From: Cognaticolwellia beringensis
Lineage (GTDB): Bacteria > Pseudomonadota > Gammaproteobacteria > Enterobacterales > Alteromonadaceae
Length of the DNA stretch: 64,000 nucleotides
Assembly: GCF_002076895.1 (NCBI RefSeq)
Contig: NZ_CP020465.1
Coordinates: 4,526,001-4,590,000, forward strand
Direction of reading: 5' to 3'
Below the pieces are notes generated by a model that did not search any database, had not been told where the DNA came from, and was given only the letters and a program-made list of their open reading frames with translations. Every line of letters begins with the position of its first letter. The first letter of the stretch is position 1. Positions 1-8,872 of the stretch are shown piece by piece. The position numbers and the translations under genes are program-made.

Positions 1-849
1 CTTAAATATGCTGATATTGCGATGTATCGCGCGAAAAAATCGGGTAGAAATCAAATATGTTATTTTGAAGAGGAGATGCAAGCGCAGTTTCTGCAACGAT
101 ACCAAATTGAAGCTAATTTAATTGGTGCTGTCGAGCGTAATGAATTTGTCTTACATTACCAACCCATATTTGAAACAGCGACTAAAAACATTATTGGTTT
201 TGAAGCGTTAATTCGATGGAGTTTTCAAAATAAACTGCATTTTCCAGATAGTTTTATTTCTATCGCTGAATGCTCTCACGCCATTATTGATATTGGCCGT
301 TGGGTTATAACACAAGCCATATATCAACTATCAATATGGAATTTACGCAACGGTAAAACTTTTACCATTTCCATAAATTTATCAAGTATACAATTAGCTG
401 ATAAAACCTTGGTTAGTTTCATCAAAAACATGATAGAAAAGTATCATGTGCCAGCTAATTTAATAGAATTTGAATTAACCGAAACTGCCTTACTTGACAA
501 TAGTAAGCAAGCGGTTGGCGTACTTGAGTCACTGAGTGATTTAGGCTGTCAAATTGCATTAGATGATTTTGGTAGTGGGTTTTCTTCAGTATCACATTTA
601 CAAAATTTTCCTATTGATACAGTAAAAATTGATAAATCGTTAATACTAGCATCTGAGCAACCCAAAGCCAGAGCATTAGTAGCAGGACTTTCAGCTATGC
701 TGCACTCATTGGAGTTAGATATAGTCGCAGAAGGCATTGAAAATAAACAAAGCTTAGCTTTCTGCCAACAACTTAATATACAGCGTGCACAAGGCTATTA
801 CTTTTCTCAACCTTTAACCGCTGAATGTATAGAAAAAACTTATCTTTGA
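1..849 (+). CDS. GGDEF-EAL cyclic di-GMP phosphodiesterase, 3' part only
   Basis: The 5' end lies outside the window. The frame is open from base 1 and begins with LKYADIAMYRAKKSGRN, the typical last helix of a GGDEF domain, so this is the tail of a GGDEF-EAL protein rather than a gene starting at the ATG at 22. A complete EAL domain follows: FEALIRW, the Asn of INLS, the Glu of FELTET, DDFGSG, the Lys of KIDKS, VAEGIE and QGYYFSQP. All metal and catalytic positions known for active EAL enzymes are present, so hydrolysis of c-di-GMP to pGpG is likely. The state of the GGDEF site cannot be judged. A 249-base gap separates it from the next operon. Confidence 0.9.
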   Translation, partial: LKYADIAMYRAKKSGRNQICYFEEEMQAQFLQRYQIEANLIGAVERNEFVLHYQPIFETATKNIIGFEALIRWSFQNKLHFPDSFISIAECSHAIIDIGRWVITQAIYQLSIWNLRNGKTFTISINLSSIQLADKTLVSFIKNMIEKYHVPANLIEFELTETALLDNSKQAVGVLESLSDLGCQIALDDFGSGFSSVSHLQNFPIDTVKIDKSLILASEQPKARALVAGLSAMLHSLELDIVAEGIENKQSLAFCQQLNIQRAQGYYFSQPLTAECIEKTYL

Positions 850-1098
850 CACGTTTTATAGTCAAATTACCTTTGTGAAGTATTACACAGACTTAGAGAC
901 AATATATTGATTGCATTTTGTTATGTAAAAACTTAATCTGATCTTCAAGGTATAGCCTAACGCACTGTACCTTAAGCAGTTGATTTAATTTTTCAATAGT
1001 TATTTTAATAGTCATAATAATTGAATAAAATTGGTTTAAATATCCTCATGAAACATACTTATTCATGTGTTACAAAAACATAGTTTTAAAAGGAATTT

Positions 1099-1758
1099 AT
1101 GAAAAATCGCTTTTTAAATATTTCAAAATTGGCCCTTGCGATTTTAGTACTTTGCACTCAAGCAAACGCCGATTCATTTTTAGTTCAAGATCAACAAGGG
1201 TTACCGCTTAAAAATGTGGTTTTAGAATTCACGGTAAATTCCGCTTCAACATCTTTAGTGTCTGGGCCAAAAACGTTAATTATGGATCAGGTTGATAAGC
1301 TATTTAAACCTGACGTTTTGGTTATTCACCAAGGCGACTTTGTTGACTTCCCCAACAGTGACAACATCAGGCATCATGTTTACTCATTTTCCTCAGTAAA
1401 CCCTTTTGAATTAAAACTTTACTCAGGAAGACCAGAAGCCCCTTTACAATTTAATAATGCCGGTGTTGCCGTCTTAGGCTGCAACATACATGACTCTATG
1501 GTGGGTTACATTTATATTGCGACTTCAAAATATGTATTAATGACAGATGAGCAAGGTTTAGCCACACTCGATAATACGGTTAAATATGAAAGCGTGAATG
1601 TCTGGCATGCCAGTGCACTTACTAGCATTAAAAATATCACTTATGATGACATAACCAAAAAAGCAAACGACAACGCGTTATTTGTTATTGACCTCGTTGT
1701 TCAGTCACCTGAACCAAGAAATACATTCCAAAGTATTTTTAATCAGAATGGCGAATAA
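1099..1758 (+). CDS. Periplasmic cupredoxin-like protein (methylamine utilization protein-like)
   Basis: A 219-residue exported protein. Residues 1-24 form a signal peptide ending in ANA. The rest resembles the small cupredoxin-fold proteins often annotated as methylamine utilization proteins. Possible copper ligands are His92/His93, Cys128, His131 and Met134; the C-x2-H-x2-M spacing fits a type I or related copper site. No methylamine dehydrogenase genes are nearby, so the usual family label should not be read as a pathway. AAGGAA precedes the ATG at 1099. It is first in a four-gene run in which every junction overlaps, which suggests joint translation with a membrane c-di-GMP protein, a DUF3034 protein and a globin. 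Family call is good; copper binding is inferred. Confidence 0.75.
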   Translation: MKNRFLNISKLALAILVLCTQANADSFLVQDQQGLPLKNVVLEFTVNSASTSLVSGPKTLIMDQVDKLFKPDVLVIHQGDFVDFPNSDNIRHHVYSFSSVNPFELKLYSGRPEAPLQFNNAGVAVLGCNIHDSMVGYIYIATSKYVLMTDEQGLATLDNTVKYESVNVWHASALTSIKNITYDDITKKANDNALFVIDLVVQSPEPRNTFQSIFNQNGE

Positions 1759-4066
1759 AACTTCTTTACGTAGGCAAATTACTCTACTGGGTGTGTCACT
1801 GGTTATTTTGACCGTGGCCAGTCTATTAGCTGTGTCTATTTGGAAATCAATATCCTCACATAGTCAACAAATAGACCAACGAATTACCAGTGCTGAAAAT
1901 GTCTTAATAGAATATTTACAGGCCAAAGAAGAATTATTGCTGACTGCATCAAAAGTGCTAACAGCAGACTTTGGCTTTAAGCAAGCAGTTGCGACCCGGG
2001 ACAAAGGCACAATCGCCAGTGTATTAGACAATCATAGCTCGCGAATTAACGCCAGTTTAATGGTACTGAGTGATTTAAACGATAATATTATATCTTCAAG
2101 TAATAACCAGCTTACCTTTGACTCGGTCTTTACTGAAAGTTTAATTAACGTAAAACAAAACTTAAATAAAACCCAGTTAATGTTATTGGGTGGTAATTTA
2201 TATCAACTTATTGTTTTACCCGTAGATGCACCAAGAACCATTGCGTACTCCATAATAGGTTTTCAAATAGATCAGGCTTTCGTTAACGAATTAAAAAGAT
2301 TAATGGCTATTGAAGTTAGTTTTTTTTATAACGACGGCCTCATCATTTCAACTTTACCCTATACCGATACTAGTCATACCGAACATTTTAGAAAAACGGA
2401 TAATTCATGGTTGCTGTTTGAACGAAAACTCTATGAAAATAAAGCAATAGCATTTACTAATACTCACCATCAGACATATATTGCGCAACTATCTGTAGAT
2501 TTAACGCCAAGTTATATCGAGCTTGATAAGTTAGTCGCCATTACCTTGTTTATATCACTGTTAATCATCGCTATTACTGCTTTTGCTAGTAGTTTGATTG
2601 CCAAAAATCTAACTAAACCACTGCATCAGTTAACGCGCTTAAGTCGCGACTTTGCTCAAGGTAAGTATGAGCACAGCGGAATGATGACTGAAGGTAGTGT
2701 TGAAGTTTTAAAGGTTTATACCAGCTTTATTAAAATGGGCCGAAAAATTGAACAGCGTGAAATTAAAATTAATTATCAGGCCAAGCATGACTCGTTAACC
2801 GATGTTTATAATCGCGCGACATTTCTTGAAACACTAACGCAACATATGGCCGCACATGATCACGACAAACAGACGTCATTATTGGTCATGGCAATTAATG
2901 TGCGATATTTTAAACGTATCAACGATAGTTTAGGCTCTGAAATAGGCGATATTACGCTTAAAGCTATTGCTGAGCGTATTAAAAGTATTTACCAAGAAAA
3001 AACCATTATGGTAGGTCGATTTTCGGGTACCGAGTTCTGTTTGGTGATCAACATAGAACATAATGAAAGTTATGACGATATCGTTGAAAAATTTTTATCG
3101 CAGCTAAGAGCACCATTACAAGTTAATAAACTCTGGCTGAATTTAAATTATCGTATCGGCACTTGCCTTTTCCCAGAACGCAGTAGCAATGCTAAAGAGT
3201 TAGTAAGAAGAACCACCATTGCCTTAGAAGCAGCAAGGCATGAAAACACAACGATAAGGGCCTACAAAGATGGTGAGGATGAAGCGTATTTAGAGCGATT
3301 AAACTTACTTGAAGAACTTAGAGAGGCAATGAAACACGATAGCGGCGAATTGTTCATGGTATATCAACCTAAACTAAATTTAGATAACGGAAAAATAGAA
3401 AAAGTAGAGTCGCTCATTCGCTGGATAAAGCCTGACGGACAATTTGTTTCTCCTGAGTTGTTTATTCATCTAGCTGAGCAATCAGGTCTTATAATCAAAT
3501 TAACCCAGTGGGTAATTGATACCGTGCTTAAACAGCAGCAAGAGTGGCTTACTGAGAATATAAGGCTCAAAGTTGCTATAAATATTTCAGCACAAGATAT
3601 TGCTCATGCCGACTTTATTGATTATATTTTTGAAAAAATTTCCCAATATAAAATTGACCCTAAGCTGATTACTTTAGAAATAACCGAACGCGATATTATG
3701 ACTAACGAAGATTTAGTGGTCAGTCGACTTAAGCAATTGAAGCAGACCGGTATACAGATTTCTGTCGACGACTATGGCATTGGTCAATCGTCTTTAGGTA
3801 AATTAAAACAATTGCCTATTGATGAGTTAAAAATAGATAAAGCTTTTATACTCGAACTAGATAAATCTGAAAAAGACCAATTCATCGTTAAATCTACTAT
3901 TGAATTAAGCCATAAACTAGGTATAAGTGTGGTCGCTGAAGGTGTAGAGAATAAAGCGTCTCTAGATATGCTTGCAGAGATGAAATGTAACCACGTGCAA
4001 GGTTACTTTATTTCTCGTCCAATAAAGTCAGCAGACTTACTAACGTGGTTAAACACTTATGAATAA
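1748..4066 (+). CDS. Membrane GGDEF/EAL protein with periplasmic sensor domain
   Basis: A 772-residue inner-membrane signalling protein. Order: transmembrane segment about 12-32, a periplasmic region about 33-260 resembling a CACHE sensor, a second membrane segment about 262-284, HAMP, GGDEF (about 346-505) and EAL (about 521-765). The GGDEF signature has decayed to SGTEF, so cyclase activity is unlikely. The EAL motif reads ESL near residue 554 but keeps the Glu, and the Asn, LEITE, DDYG, KIDK, VAEGVE and QGY motifs are present, so phosphodiesterase activity is plausible. The ATG at 1748 was chosen over 1682: it overlaps the cupredoxin gene by 11 bases rather than 77 and puts the first membrane helix near the N-terminus. 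Confidence 0.85.
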   Translation: MANKTSLRRQITLLGVSLVILTVASLLAVSIWKSISSHSQQIDQRITSAENVLIEYLQAKEELLLTASKVLTADFGFKQAVATRDKGTIASVLDNHSSRINASLMVLSDLNDNIISSSNNQLTFDSVFTESLINVKQNLNKTQLMLLGGNLYQLIVLPVDAPRTIAYSIIGFQIDQAFVNELKRLMAIEVSFFYNDGLIISTLPYTDTSHTEHFRKTDNSWLLFERKLYENKAIAFTNTHHQTYIAQLSVDLTPSYIELDKLVAITLFISLLIIAITAFASSLIAKNLTKPLHQLTRLSRDFAQGKYEHSGMMTEGSVEVLKVYTSFIKMGRKIEQREIKINYQAKHDSLTDVYNRATFLETLTQHMAAHDHDKQTSLLVMAINVRYFKRINDSLGSEIGDITLKAIAERIKSIYQEKTIMVGRFSGTEFCLVINIEHNESYDDIVEKFLSQLRAPLQVNKLWLNLNYRIGTCLFPERSSNAKELVRRTTIALEAARHENTTIRAYKDGEDEAYLERLNLLEELREAMKHDSGELFMVYQPKLNLDNGKIEKVESLIRWIKPDGQFVSPELFIHLAEQSGLIIKLTQWVIDTVLKQQQEWLTENIRLKVAINISAQDIAHADFIDYIFEKISQYKIDPKLITLEITERDIMTNEDLVVSRLKQLKQTGIQISVDDYGIGQSSLGKLKQLPIDELKIDKAFILELDKSEKDQFIVKSTIELSHKLGISVVAEGVENKASLDMLAEMKCNHVQGYFISRPIKSADLLTWLNTYE

Positions 4067-4892
4067 ATTATCTCCCCTACTTTATGCCTGTTTTTTTACT
4101 GTATTTTCTGCTAATTGTTTAGCCGAAGGTAAAATTCTTGCCACACCAGGAGTTTCTCAAATTGAAGGTTCAGGTGGTGGCGGTATTGTACCTTGGGCAC
4201 AATTAGCCGGTTACGCTACCGAAGAAAGCATCTCGATTAGTGCCGCATGCAGCCGTGTAACCGTTAAAGACTTTTCTTTAAACAGTTGCGGTGTACAAGC
4301 AAATTTATATGACAAAATAGAATTGTCGTATGCCAAACAAACCTTTGAGGTGACCCCTCTTAAACTTGATTTAAAACAAACGATTATTGGCGCTAAGATT
4401 AATTTATTTGGTGATTTAGTCTATTCTACTTTGCCTCAAGTGAGTTTAGGCATTCAATCGAAACAATTAAAAACCAGTGATATCGCCTTTGCTTTGGGTG
4501 CAGAAAAAGATTCAGGTACCGATGTTTACCTAGCGGCAAGCAAATTACATTTAGGTTTTATTAACGGATACAATTGGTTATGGAACATAACTGCAAGACA
4601 TACCAAAAGTAACCAAATAGGTTTATTGGGCTTTGGTGGCGCTAATGAAAATAAAAAAATTCAATTAGAGGCATCTACCGCTGTTTTATTAAACCGACAT
4701 TTAGCCGTTGGCGTTGAATTTAGACAAAAGCCTGACAACTTAAATTTGGGCGAAGATCACTGGAAAGATGTTTTTGTGGCCTGGTTTCCAAATAAACATT
4801 TTAGCGTTACGTTGGCCTATGTAGATTTAGGTCGTATCGCTGCCATTGACAAGCAAACTGGCTGGTATTTATCTACTATGTGGTATTTATAA
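4059..4892 (+). CDS. DUF3034 family envelope protein
   Basis: A 277-residue protein with a signal peptide of about 22 residues ending in CLA. The mature start has the glycine-rich stretch GSGGGGIVPWAQLAGY typical of DUF3034. The rest consists of alternating polar/hydrophobic strands with aromatic ends, finishing in WYLSTMWYL, which suggests a small outer-membrane beta-barrel. The start overlaps the upstream GGDEF/EAL gene by 8 bases. DUF3034 has no established function that I know of. Its constant company here with a cupredoxin, a c-di-GMP protein and a globin implies an envelope role in the same process. Family assignment fairly sure; barrel topology inferred. Confidence 0.75.
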   Translation: MNKLSPLLYACFFTVFSANCLAEGKILATPGVSQIEGSGGGGIVPWAQLAGYATEESISISAACSRVTVKDFSLNSCGVQANLYDKIELSYAKQTFEVTPLKLDLKQTIIGAKINLFGDLVYSTLPQVSLGIQSKQLKTSDIAFALGAEKDSGTDVYLAASKLHLGFINGYNWLWNITARHTKSNQIGLLGFGGANENKKIQLEASTAVLLNRHLAVGVEFRQKPDNLNLGEDHWKDVFVAWFPNKHFSVTLAYVDLGRIAAIDKQTGWYLSTMWYL

Positions 4893-5341
4893 TGAAAATA
4901 AAAAAAGTAACTAAATTCTTAATTTTAATACTGATTACAGGATGTATATCTTGCTCTTCACCTAACAATATTAATAACGAGAGCACCCCAAGTCTGTATC
5001 AAAAAATTGGTGAAAAGCCTGCAATTGATATGATCATTAATAATTTAGTCAATATTATTGGTCAAGATAAAGTTATTTTTTCGCATTTTGCCCAAAGTAA
5101 TGTGACCCATTTTAAAGAGAAACTCTCGGTGTATTTATGCCACATAACCGATGGGCCATGTGAATATAATGGTGATACGATGCAAGATATTCATCGAGGC
5201 ATGTATATTGATACCAACCAATTTAATCACTTTGTTGAGCTTTTTATCGGCGCTATGGATGCATCAGATATTAGCTACCCTATCCAAAACGAATTATTAG
5301 CACGATTAGCTCCGCTAAGAGAAAGTATTTTCAAAATGTAA
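4892..5341 (+). CDS. Lipoprotein group I truncated hemoglobin
   Basis: A 149-residue protein. SLYQKIGEKPAIDMI and the later GPCEYNGDTMQDIHRGM match group I truncated hemoglobins; His101 in that second motif is the expected proximal haem ligand. The protein begins with a lipoprotein signal whose lipobox is ITGC with Cys18, so the globin should be anchored in the envelope, unlike ordinary cytosolic truncated globins. The ATG at 4892 shares its A with the TAA of the DUF3034 gene; the upstream alternative at 4880 would lengthen the N-terminus before the signal. Oxygen or nitric oxide binding is the usual family role; the substrate here is not determinable. It is last in the operon. Confidence 0.8.
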   Translation: MKIKKVTKFLILILITGCISCSSPNNINNESTPSLYQKIGEKPAIDMIINNLVNIIGQDKVIFSHFAQSNVTHFKEKLSVYLCHITDGPCEYNGDTMQDIHRGMYIDTNQFNHFVELFIGAMDASDISYPIQNELLARLAPLRESIFKM

Positions 5342-5360
5342 TAATTAAACGCTAAAGTAA

Positions 5361-5430
5361 TTTATACCAATTTGATTAATTAAGTGAGCTACTTTTTCAT
5401 AAGGAAAAATGAGCAACTAATTAATCAACT
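5361..5430. repeat. Composite inverted repeat between convergent operons
   Basis: Outer arms TTGATTAATTA (5372-5382) and TAATTAATCAA (5418-5428) are perfect complements and enclose inner arms TTTTTC (5393-5398) and GAAAAA (5404-5409). It lies between the globin operon and the convergent mscS gene, so it could end transcription from both sides. The left edge TACCAATTTGATTAATTAA recurs inverted near 19789 and in part near 55386, so it is probably a copy of a short dispersed repeat. Confidence 0.5.
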
Positions 5431-5556
5431 AGCTATTACACGCCAACGATTTTAGTGCTAGCGAAATAATGCCAACTAGCGCTGACTATGCTGCAATAGC
5501 CGTTTTACTTATGACAACGAAGACTGCATTATATTGTGATTATACAAGGTGCTCAG

Positions 5557-6423
5557 TTACTTTTCACTGTCACCAATTTCAGTACCTTTATCAAGCGTAG
5601 TAGCCACAGGAAATGGCTTAGTTGCCGTTCCTGCATATAAACTAACATGAGGGAATGGTATTTCAATGCCTTGCTGATCAAAAGCCTTCTTTATCTCGGT
5701 ATACATACTATTTTTCAAAGCCAGAAAATTTTCTCGCCTTGCCCACACAGAAAACTGAATATCGATCGATGAACTACCAAAACCCGTTAAGATGAAAACA
5801 GGGGCTGGCTCTTCTAAACAAATTAAATTTTTCGCCGCAATATCAAGCAGTATTTTCCGTACCTTTTCTATATCTTCTTTATAAGCAATACCCAGTTTTA
5901 AATCAGCACGTCTAATCGGGTATTTAGTCATAGTGGTTACGGCACTTTTGATCATACTTTCATTGGGAATGCGGACAAATAAATTATCAAATGTACGTAA
6001 CTTTACTGAGAGTAAATCGATAGAAATGACTTCACCGGTAATGTCATTTACCTTGATAACATCGGTAATAGAGAATGGCCGCTCAATCATCAGGAATAAA
6101 CCACTGATTAAGTTTGAAGCGGACGTTTGCGACGCAAAGCCTAAGGCCACGGTAAAAATACCCGCAGCGCCTAGTAATATGCTTAAATCAATACCTACGT
6201 TATCTAACGCTGAAATAGTCACCAAAACTAAAATACTGTAAAAAATTGACCTTTTCAAAAATAATTGACCATGAGCAGTCATTTTATGTTTTACAATTTT
6301 TACTACGGCACTACTGATTAATCGAGCAAAGATAAAACCAATAATGAATAATAAAAGTGCTTGGCTCAATGCAAATAAATGCGAGGCTTTAAGAAGTTCG
6401 ATAAACGCTACGATATCTTTCAC
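5557..6423 (-). CDS. MscS-family mechanosensitive ion channel
   Basis: A 288-residue small-conductance mechanosensitive channel. Three membrane helices occupy roughly 15-110. The pore helix GAAGIFTVALGFASQTSASN is followed by the family region GLFLMIERPFSITDVIKV, a beta domain with VRIPNE, and the alpha/beta cytoplasmic cap ending near PFPHVSLY. It releases small solutes upon hypoosmotic shock. The start is a GTG at 6423 with AAAGAG about 10 bases upstream. It lies 14 bases after the DUF432-like gene, so the two probably form one transcript. The C-terminal tail after FPHVSLY is a short non-conserved extension. Confidence 0.93.
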   Translation of the reverse strand: MKDIVAFIELLKASHLFALSQALLLFIIGFIFARLISSAVVKIVKHKMTAHGQLFLKRSIFYSILVLVTISALDNVGIDLSILLGAAGIFTVALGFASQTSASNLISGLFLMIERPFSITDVIKVNDITGEVISIDLLSVKLRTFDNLFVRIPNESMIKSAVTTMTKYPIRRADLKLGIAYKEDIEKVRKILLDIAAKNLICLEEPAPVFILTGFGSSSIDIQFSVWARRENFLALKNSMYTEIKKAFDQQGIEIPFPHVSLYAGTATKPFPVATTLDKGTEIGDSEK

Positions 6424-6437
6424 AATAATTCTCTTTG

Positions 6438-7226
6438 TTAAGCAAATAAACTACTAATACTGCGTATGAGTATACTTTGTCCGGTTGCGACTCTCGGGTT
6501 ACTAATTAACGTCGAAGATAGCGCTTCAACCGGTGCATGTTTGTCAAGGTGCAATTCTACGTTGTCTACATGACTCCCTCGATGAACCGACATGCCCGTT
6601 GTCCAAAGTTGATGCTCTTCATCGGCATACAAATGCAATAATGTTACCGGCACATTAATACGTTCTATTGTTAAAGGTTGGTCATGGTTATTAATTACAC
6701 TAATCGGCGTAATTGCTCGATGCGGACGTTTTTCTATATTCGTAAGTTGAATGCGTGCCGCGGTATATTTTGCGTAACATATTTGTCCAACTCGGGTAGA
6801 GGGACCAAACCATGAGTCAGAGGGTCGCCAAAAAGGTAAATCAAGCAAACATTCACCTTTAGGCTCTAATTTAGCAGAGAACCAAATTGGCGTGCTAACG
6901 TAAAGCCTTGCCTTTTCGCCTGCCAGTAAAGTTAGCGGAGTATCTGGGCGCGCCACCACAGAACGGTCAGCTAATAACGGTAATACCTGTACTTTTTCTG
7001 AGGTATGTTGTTGTAAATACCGGCCAAACTTTGCTTGCTCAATACAGCAATTATCATCGAGTTCACCAACAACCATGGGCTCGTCACTTTCAGTATCAGT
7101 TTCTAAATTCCAGCTATTCCATTCATTTTCTAGGCGTTTTAAAATGATGGTTCTCTCGCCAAGTTGCCAACACCGTTGTTGTTGAAGGCTAAAAGTAAAC
7201 TCGCCCCACCATGCATTATTAGCCAT
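6438..7226 (-). CDS. DUF432-like protein paired with the MscS channel
   Basis: A 262-residue cytosolic-looking protein, with no signal peptide or membrane helix. It starts MANNAWWGEFTFSLQQ and has RLYVSTPIWFSAKLE, then a WFGPSTRVGQICYAKYTAA segment that I associate with DUF432, a family reported next to mechanosensitive channels. It is rich in beta-strand pattern throughout. Function is unknown; a regulatory or accessory role to the channel is an inference from the 14-base spacing and shared strand. AGAAGA lies about 8 bases upstream of the ATG at 7226. Family name moderately sure from memory. Confidence 0.6.
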   Translation of the reverse strand: MANNAWWGEFTFSLQQQRCWQLGERTIILKRLENEWNSWNLETDTESDEPMVVGELDDNCCIEQAKFGRYLQQHTSEKVQVLPLLADRSVVARPDTPLTLLAGEKARLYVSTPIWFSAKLEPKGECLLDLPFWRPSDSWFGPSTRVGQICYAKYTAARIQLTNIEKRPHRAITPISVINNHDQPLTIERINVPVTLLHLYADEEHQLWTTGMSVHRGSHVDNVELHLDKHAPVEALSSTLISNPRVATGQSILIRSISSLFA

Positions 7227-7437
7227 TTTATCTTCTCTATTTTACTTGCGCGTTAACTCATTAAAAAGCGATTATTTACTAATGATAATCTCAAAATTAA
7301 GCTTATTTTTCAATTAACAATGTCTTTCAACAAAATCTTTATATATTTATAGATTATGCTATCTTAAGTCACTTGTGTATATACCCAATACCGCTTATAA
7401 ACTGGCTGTTACCCATTAACCATCCAAGGAACGTTTC

Positions 7438-8277
7438 ATGACAACATTACACATTGTTTTGTCAGATTTGGAAGTCACTCATGCCATTCTTGCTAAAATA
7501 ACCAAACTGCAGAATAAATATTCAGCGAATGTTGTTTGGTATTTACATCATCATCAACGATTTTTTGATCGTCTTTATTTTTCTAATGAATTGGCCGATA
7601 TTTCAGATGATTTGCAAGCAAGTCATCAAAGCAAAGTTGCTCAAATCGGGCTTAAAATAACAAAGTACTTTCCGAAAAGTAGCATTAATATCTGCAAGGA
7701 CAAATACTGGTCAAAACAACTGAACAACAACGCTAACAGTCTCGATAAAACGGTTATTATTCGTTCAAAGACAGGTCTTACCTCGGCTGATAATCAGTAT
7801 ATTAGTGACAATAAAAGTACAATATTTATATTAAATCAAGAAAAGTGGTTTTCTGATGGTAAAGCAATAGGGGCAATTGACCCTTTTCATGAAGATGATG
7901 AGGAAAATATATCAGCTCGAAACGTCGTAGACTTTATGAGGCATTGGAGCTCAGCCAGCGAGCAAACCGAACCACTTTTATTACACGTTATTCACATCCC
8001 ACCTTTAGCGATTGAATATGAAAAAAAGATCGAAGCTCTGCACAAAGAACAAATTTATCGTTTCGCTAAAACAGTAAAATGTCCAAAGAATTTATTAACC
8101 TTTACTCGCGGAACACCCGAAGATGCTTTATTAAGCTACGCTGACAACAATAAAATAGATTTAATTGTACTAGGTTGTAGAGAGCACAGTTTATTTGATA
8201 AGTGGCTCAATGGCTCAACAATTTCAGCGCTGATCAGCCATCAGCAATGCGATATAGTTTTAATTAATACCCCTTAA
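7438..8277 (+). CDS. Tandem universal stress protein (UspA fold)
   Basis: A 279-residue protein made of two Usp-like halves. The N-terminal half is degenerate. The C-terminal half carries LLLHVIHIPP, the RGTPEDALLSYADNNKIDLIVLG segment and a degraded nucleotide loop GCREHSLFDKWLNGSTISALI, where the second Gly of the G-x2-G-x9-G motif is Glu; ATP binding is therefore doubtful. AAGGAA precedes the ATG at 7438. Divergent from the DUF432-mscS operon, with 211 bases between. It is the first of two tandem Usp genes in the window (the other is at 19.8 kb). A general stress role is inferred from the family. Confidence 0.8.
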   Translation: MTTLHIVLSDLEVTHAILAKITKLQNKYSANVVWYLHHHQRFFDRLYFSNELADISDDLQASHQSKVAQIGLKITKYFPKSSINICKDKYWSKQLNNNANSLDKTVIIRSKTGLTSADNQYISDNKSTIFILNQEKWFSDGKAIGAIDPFHEDDEENISARNVVDFMRHWSSASEQTEPLLLHVIHIPPLAIEYEKKIEALHKEQIYRFAKTVKCPKNLLTFTRGTPEDALLSYADNNKIDLIVLGCREHSLFDKWLNGSTISALISHQQCDIVLINTP

Positions 8278-8360
8278 ATGAGCTGAGGATGTGACTGATG
8301 AATATACTAACGGTTTTTCATTAGTCACATCAATTACTGTTAACTTATATGCACTAAACT

Positions 8361-8837
8361 CTACATATTCAATATAAAAAATAAATCGCCAAACCCCCAC
8401 AACAAGGTACCGGTAATAAGTAAAGAGACTTCGAGAATGCCAAGTTGTAATCTAACGGCTTGTAATATTTTCTCCGCTTTTTCTTCAAAGTCGTCTTCTA
8501 TGATTTGAATTTCGTTCTCTATATTTTCGGCAGATACTTTTAGCTTACGAAGTTTTCTTTTAGCGCGAGCCAGTGTTATACGATGATGAAAATTAAGTCG
8601 GCCAATTAATAATCGCTCCTGTATTATGCCACCTAATCCCGACCAAACACCCAGTACTGCAATTAAACAACCACTGCGAGAAAGCCATTCCAAACCAGCA
8701 AATTGTATTATTGATAAATAGATCCCAAGCGCCGCTATTAGAATGGCTAATAACCAATTAATAAATGGATGACGTTGAGGAACAGTTACTGCGGCTACTA
8801 AAGCTTCTGGGGTCTGCTCAGCTGGATCTGTTGACAT
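8361..8837 (-). CDS. Small membrane protein of unknown function downstream of tamB
   Basis: A 158-residue protein with two N-terminal membrane helices (about 25-45 and 55-72), a charged helical cytosolic stretch (about 85-130, ARAKRKLRKLK then many Glu/Asp, likely coiled coil) and one C-terminal helix (about 132-152). I do not recognise a named family. AAGG lies upstream of the ATG at 8837. Only 35 bases separate it from the end of tamB on the same strand, so it is probably the third gene of the tamAB transcript. A link to TamAB function is only contextual. Confidence 0.7.
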   Translation of the reverse strand: MSTDPAEQTPEALVAAVTVPQRHPFINWLLAILIAALGIYLSIIQFAGLEWLSRSGCLIAVLGVWSGLGGIIQERLLIGRLNFHHRITLARAKRKLRKLKVSAENIENEIQIIEDDFEEKAEKILQAVRLQLGILEVSLLITGTLLWGFGDLFFILNM

Positions 8838-8872
8838 AAGTTACCTTTTTATTTTTTATTTTATGTGGCACG

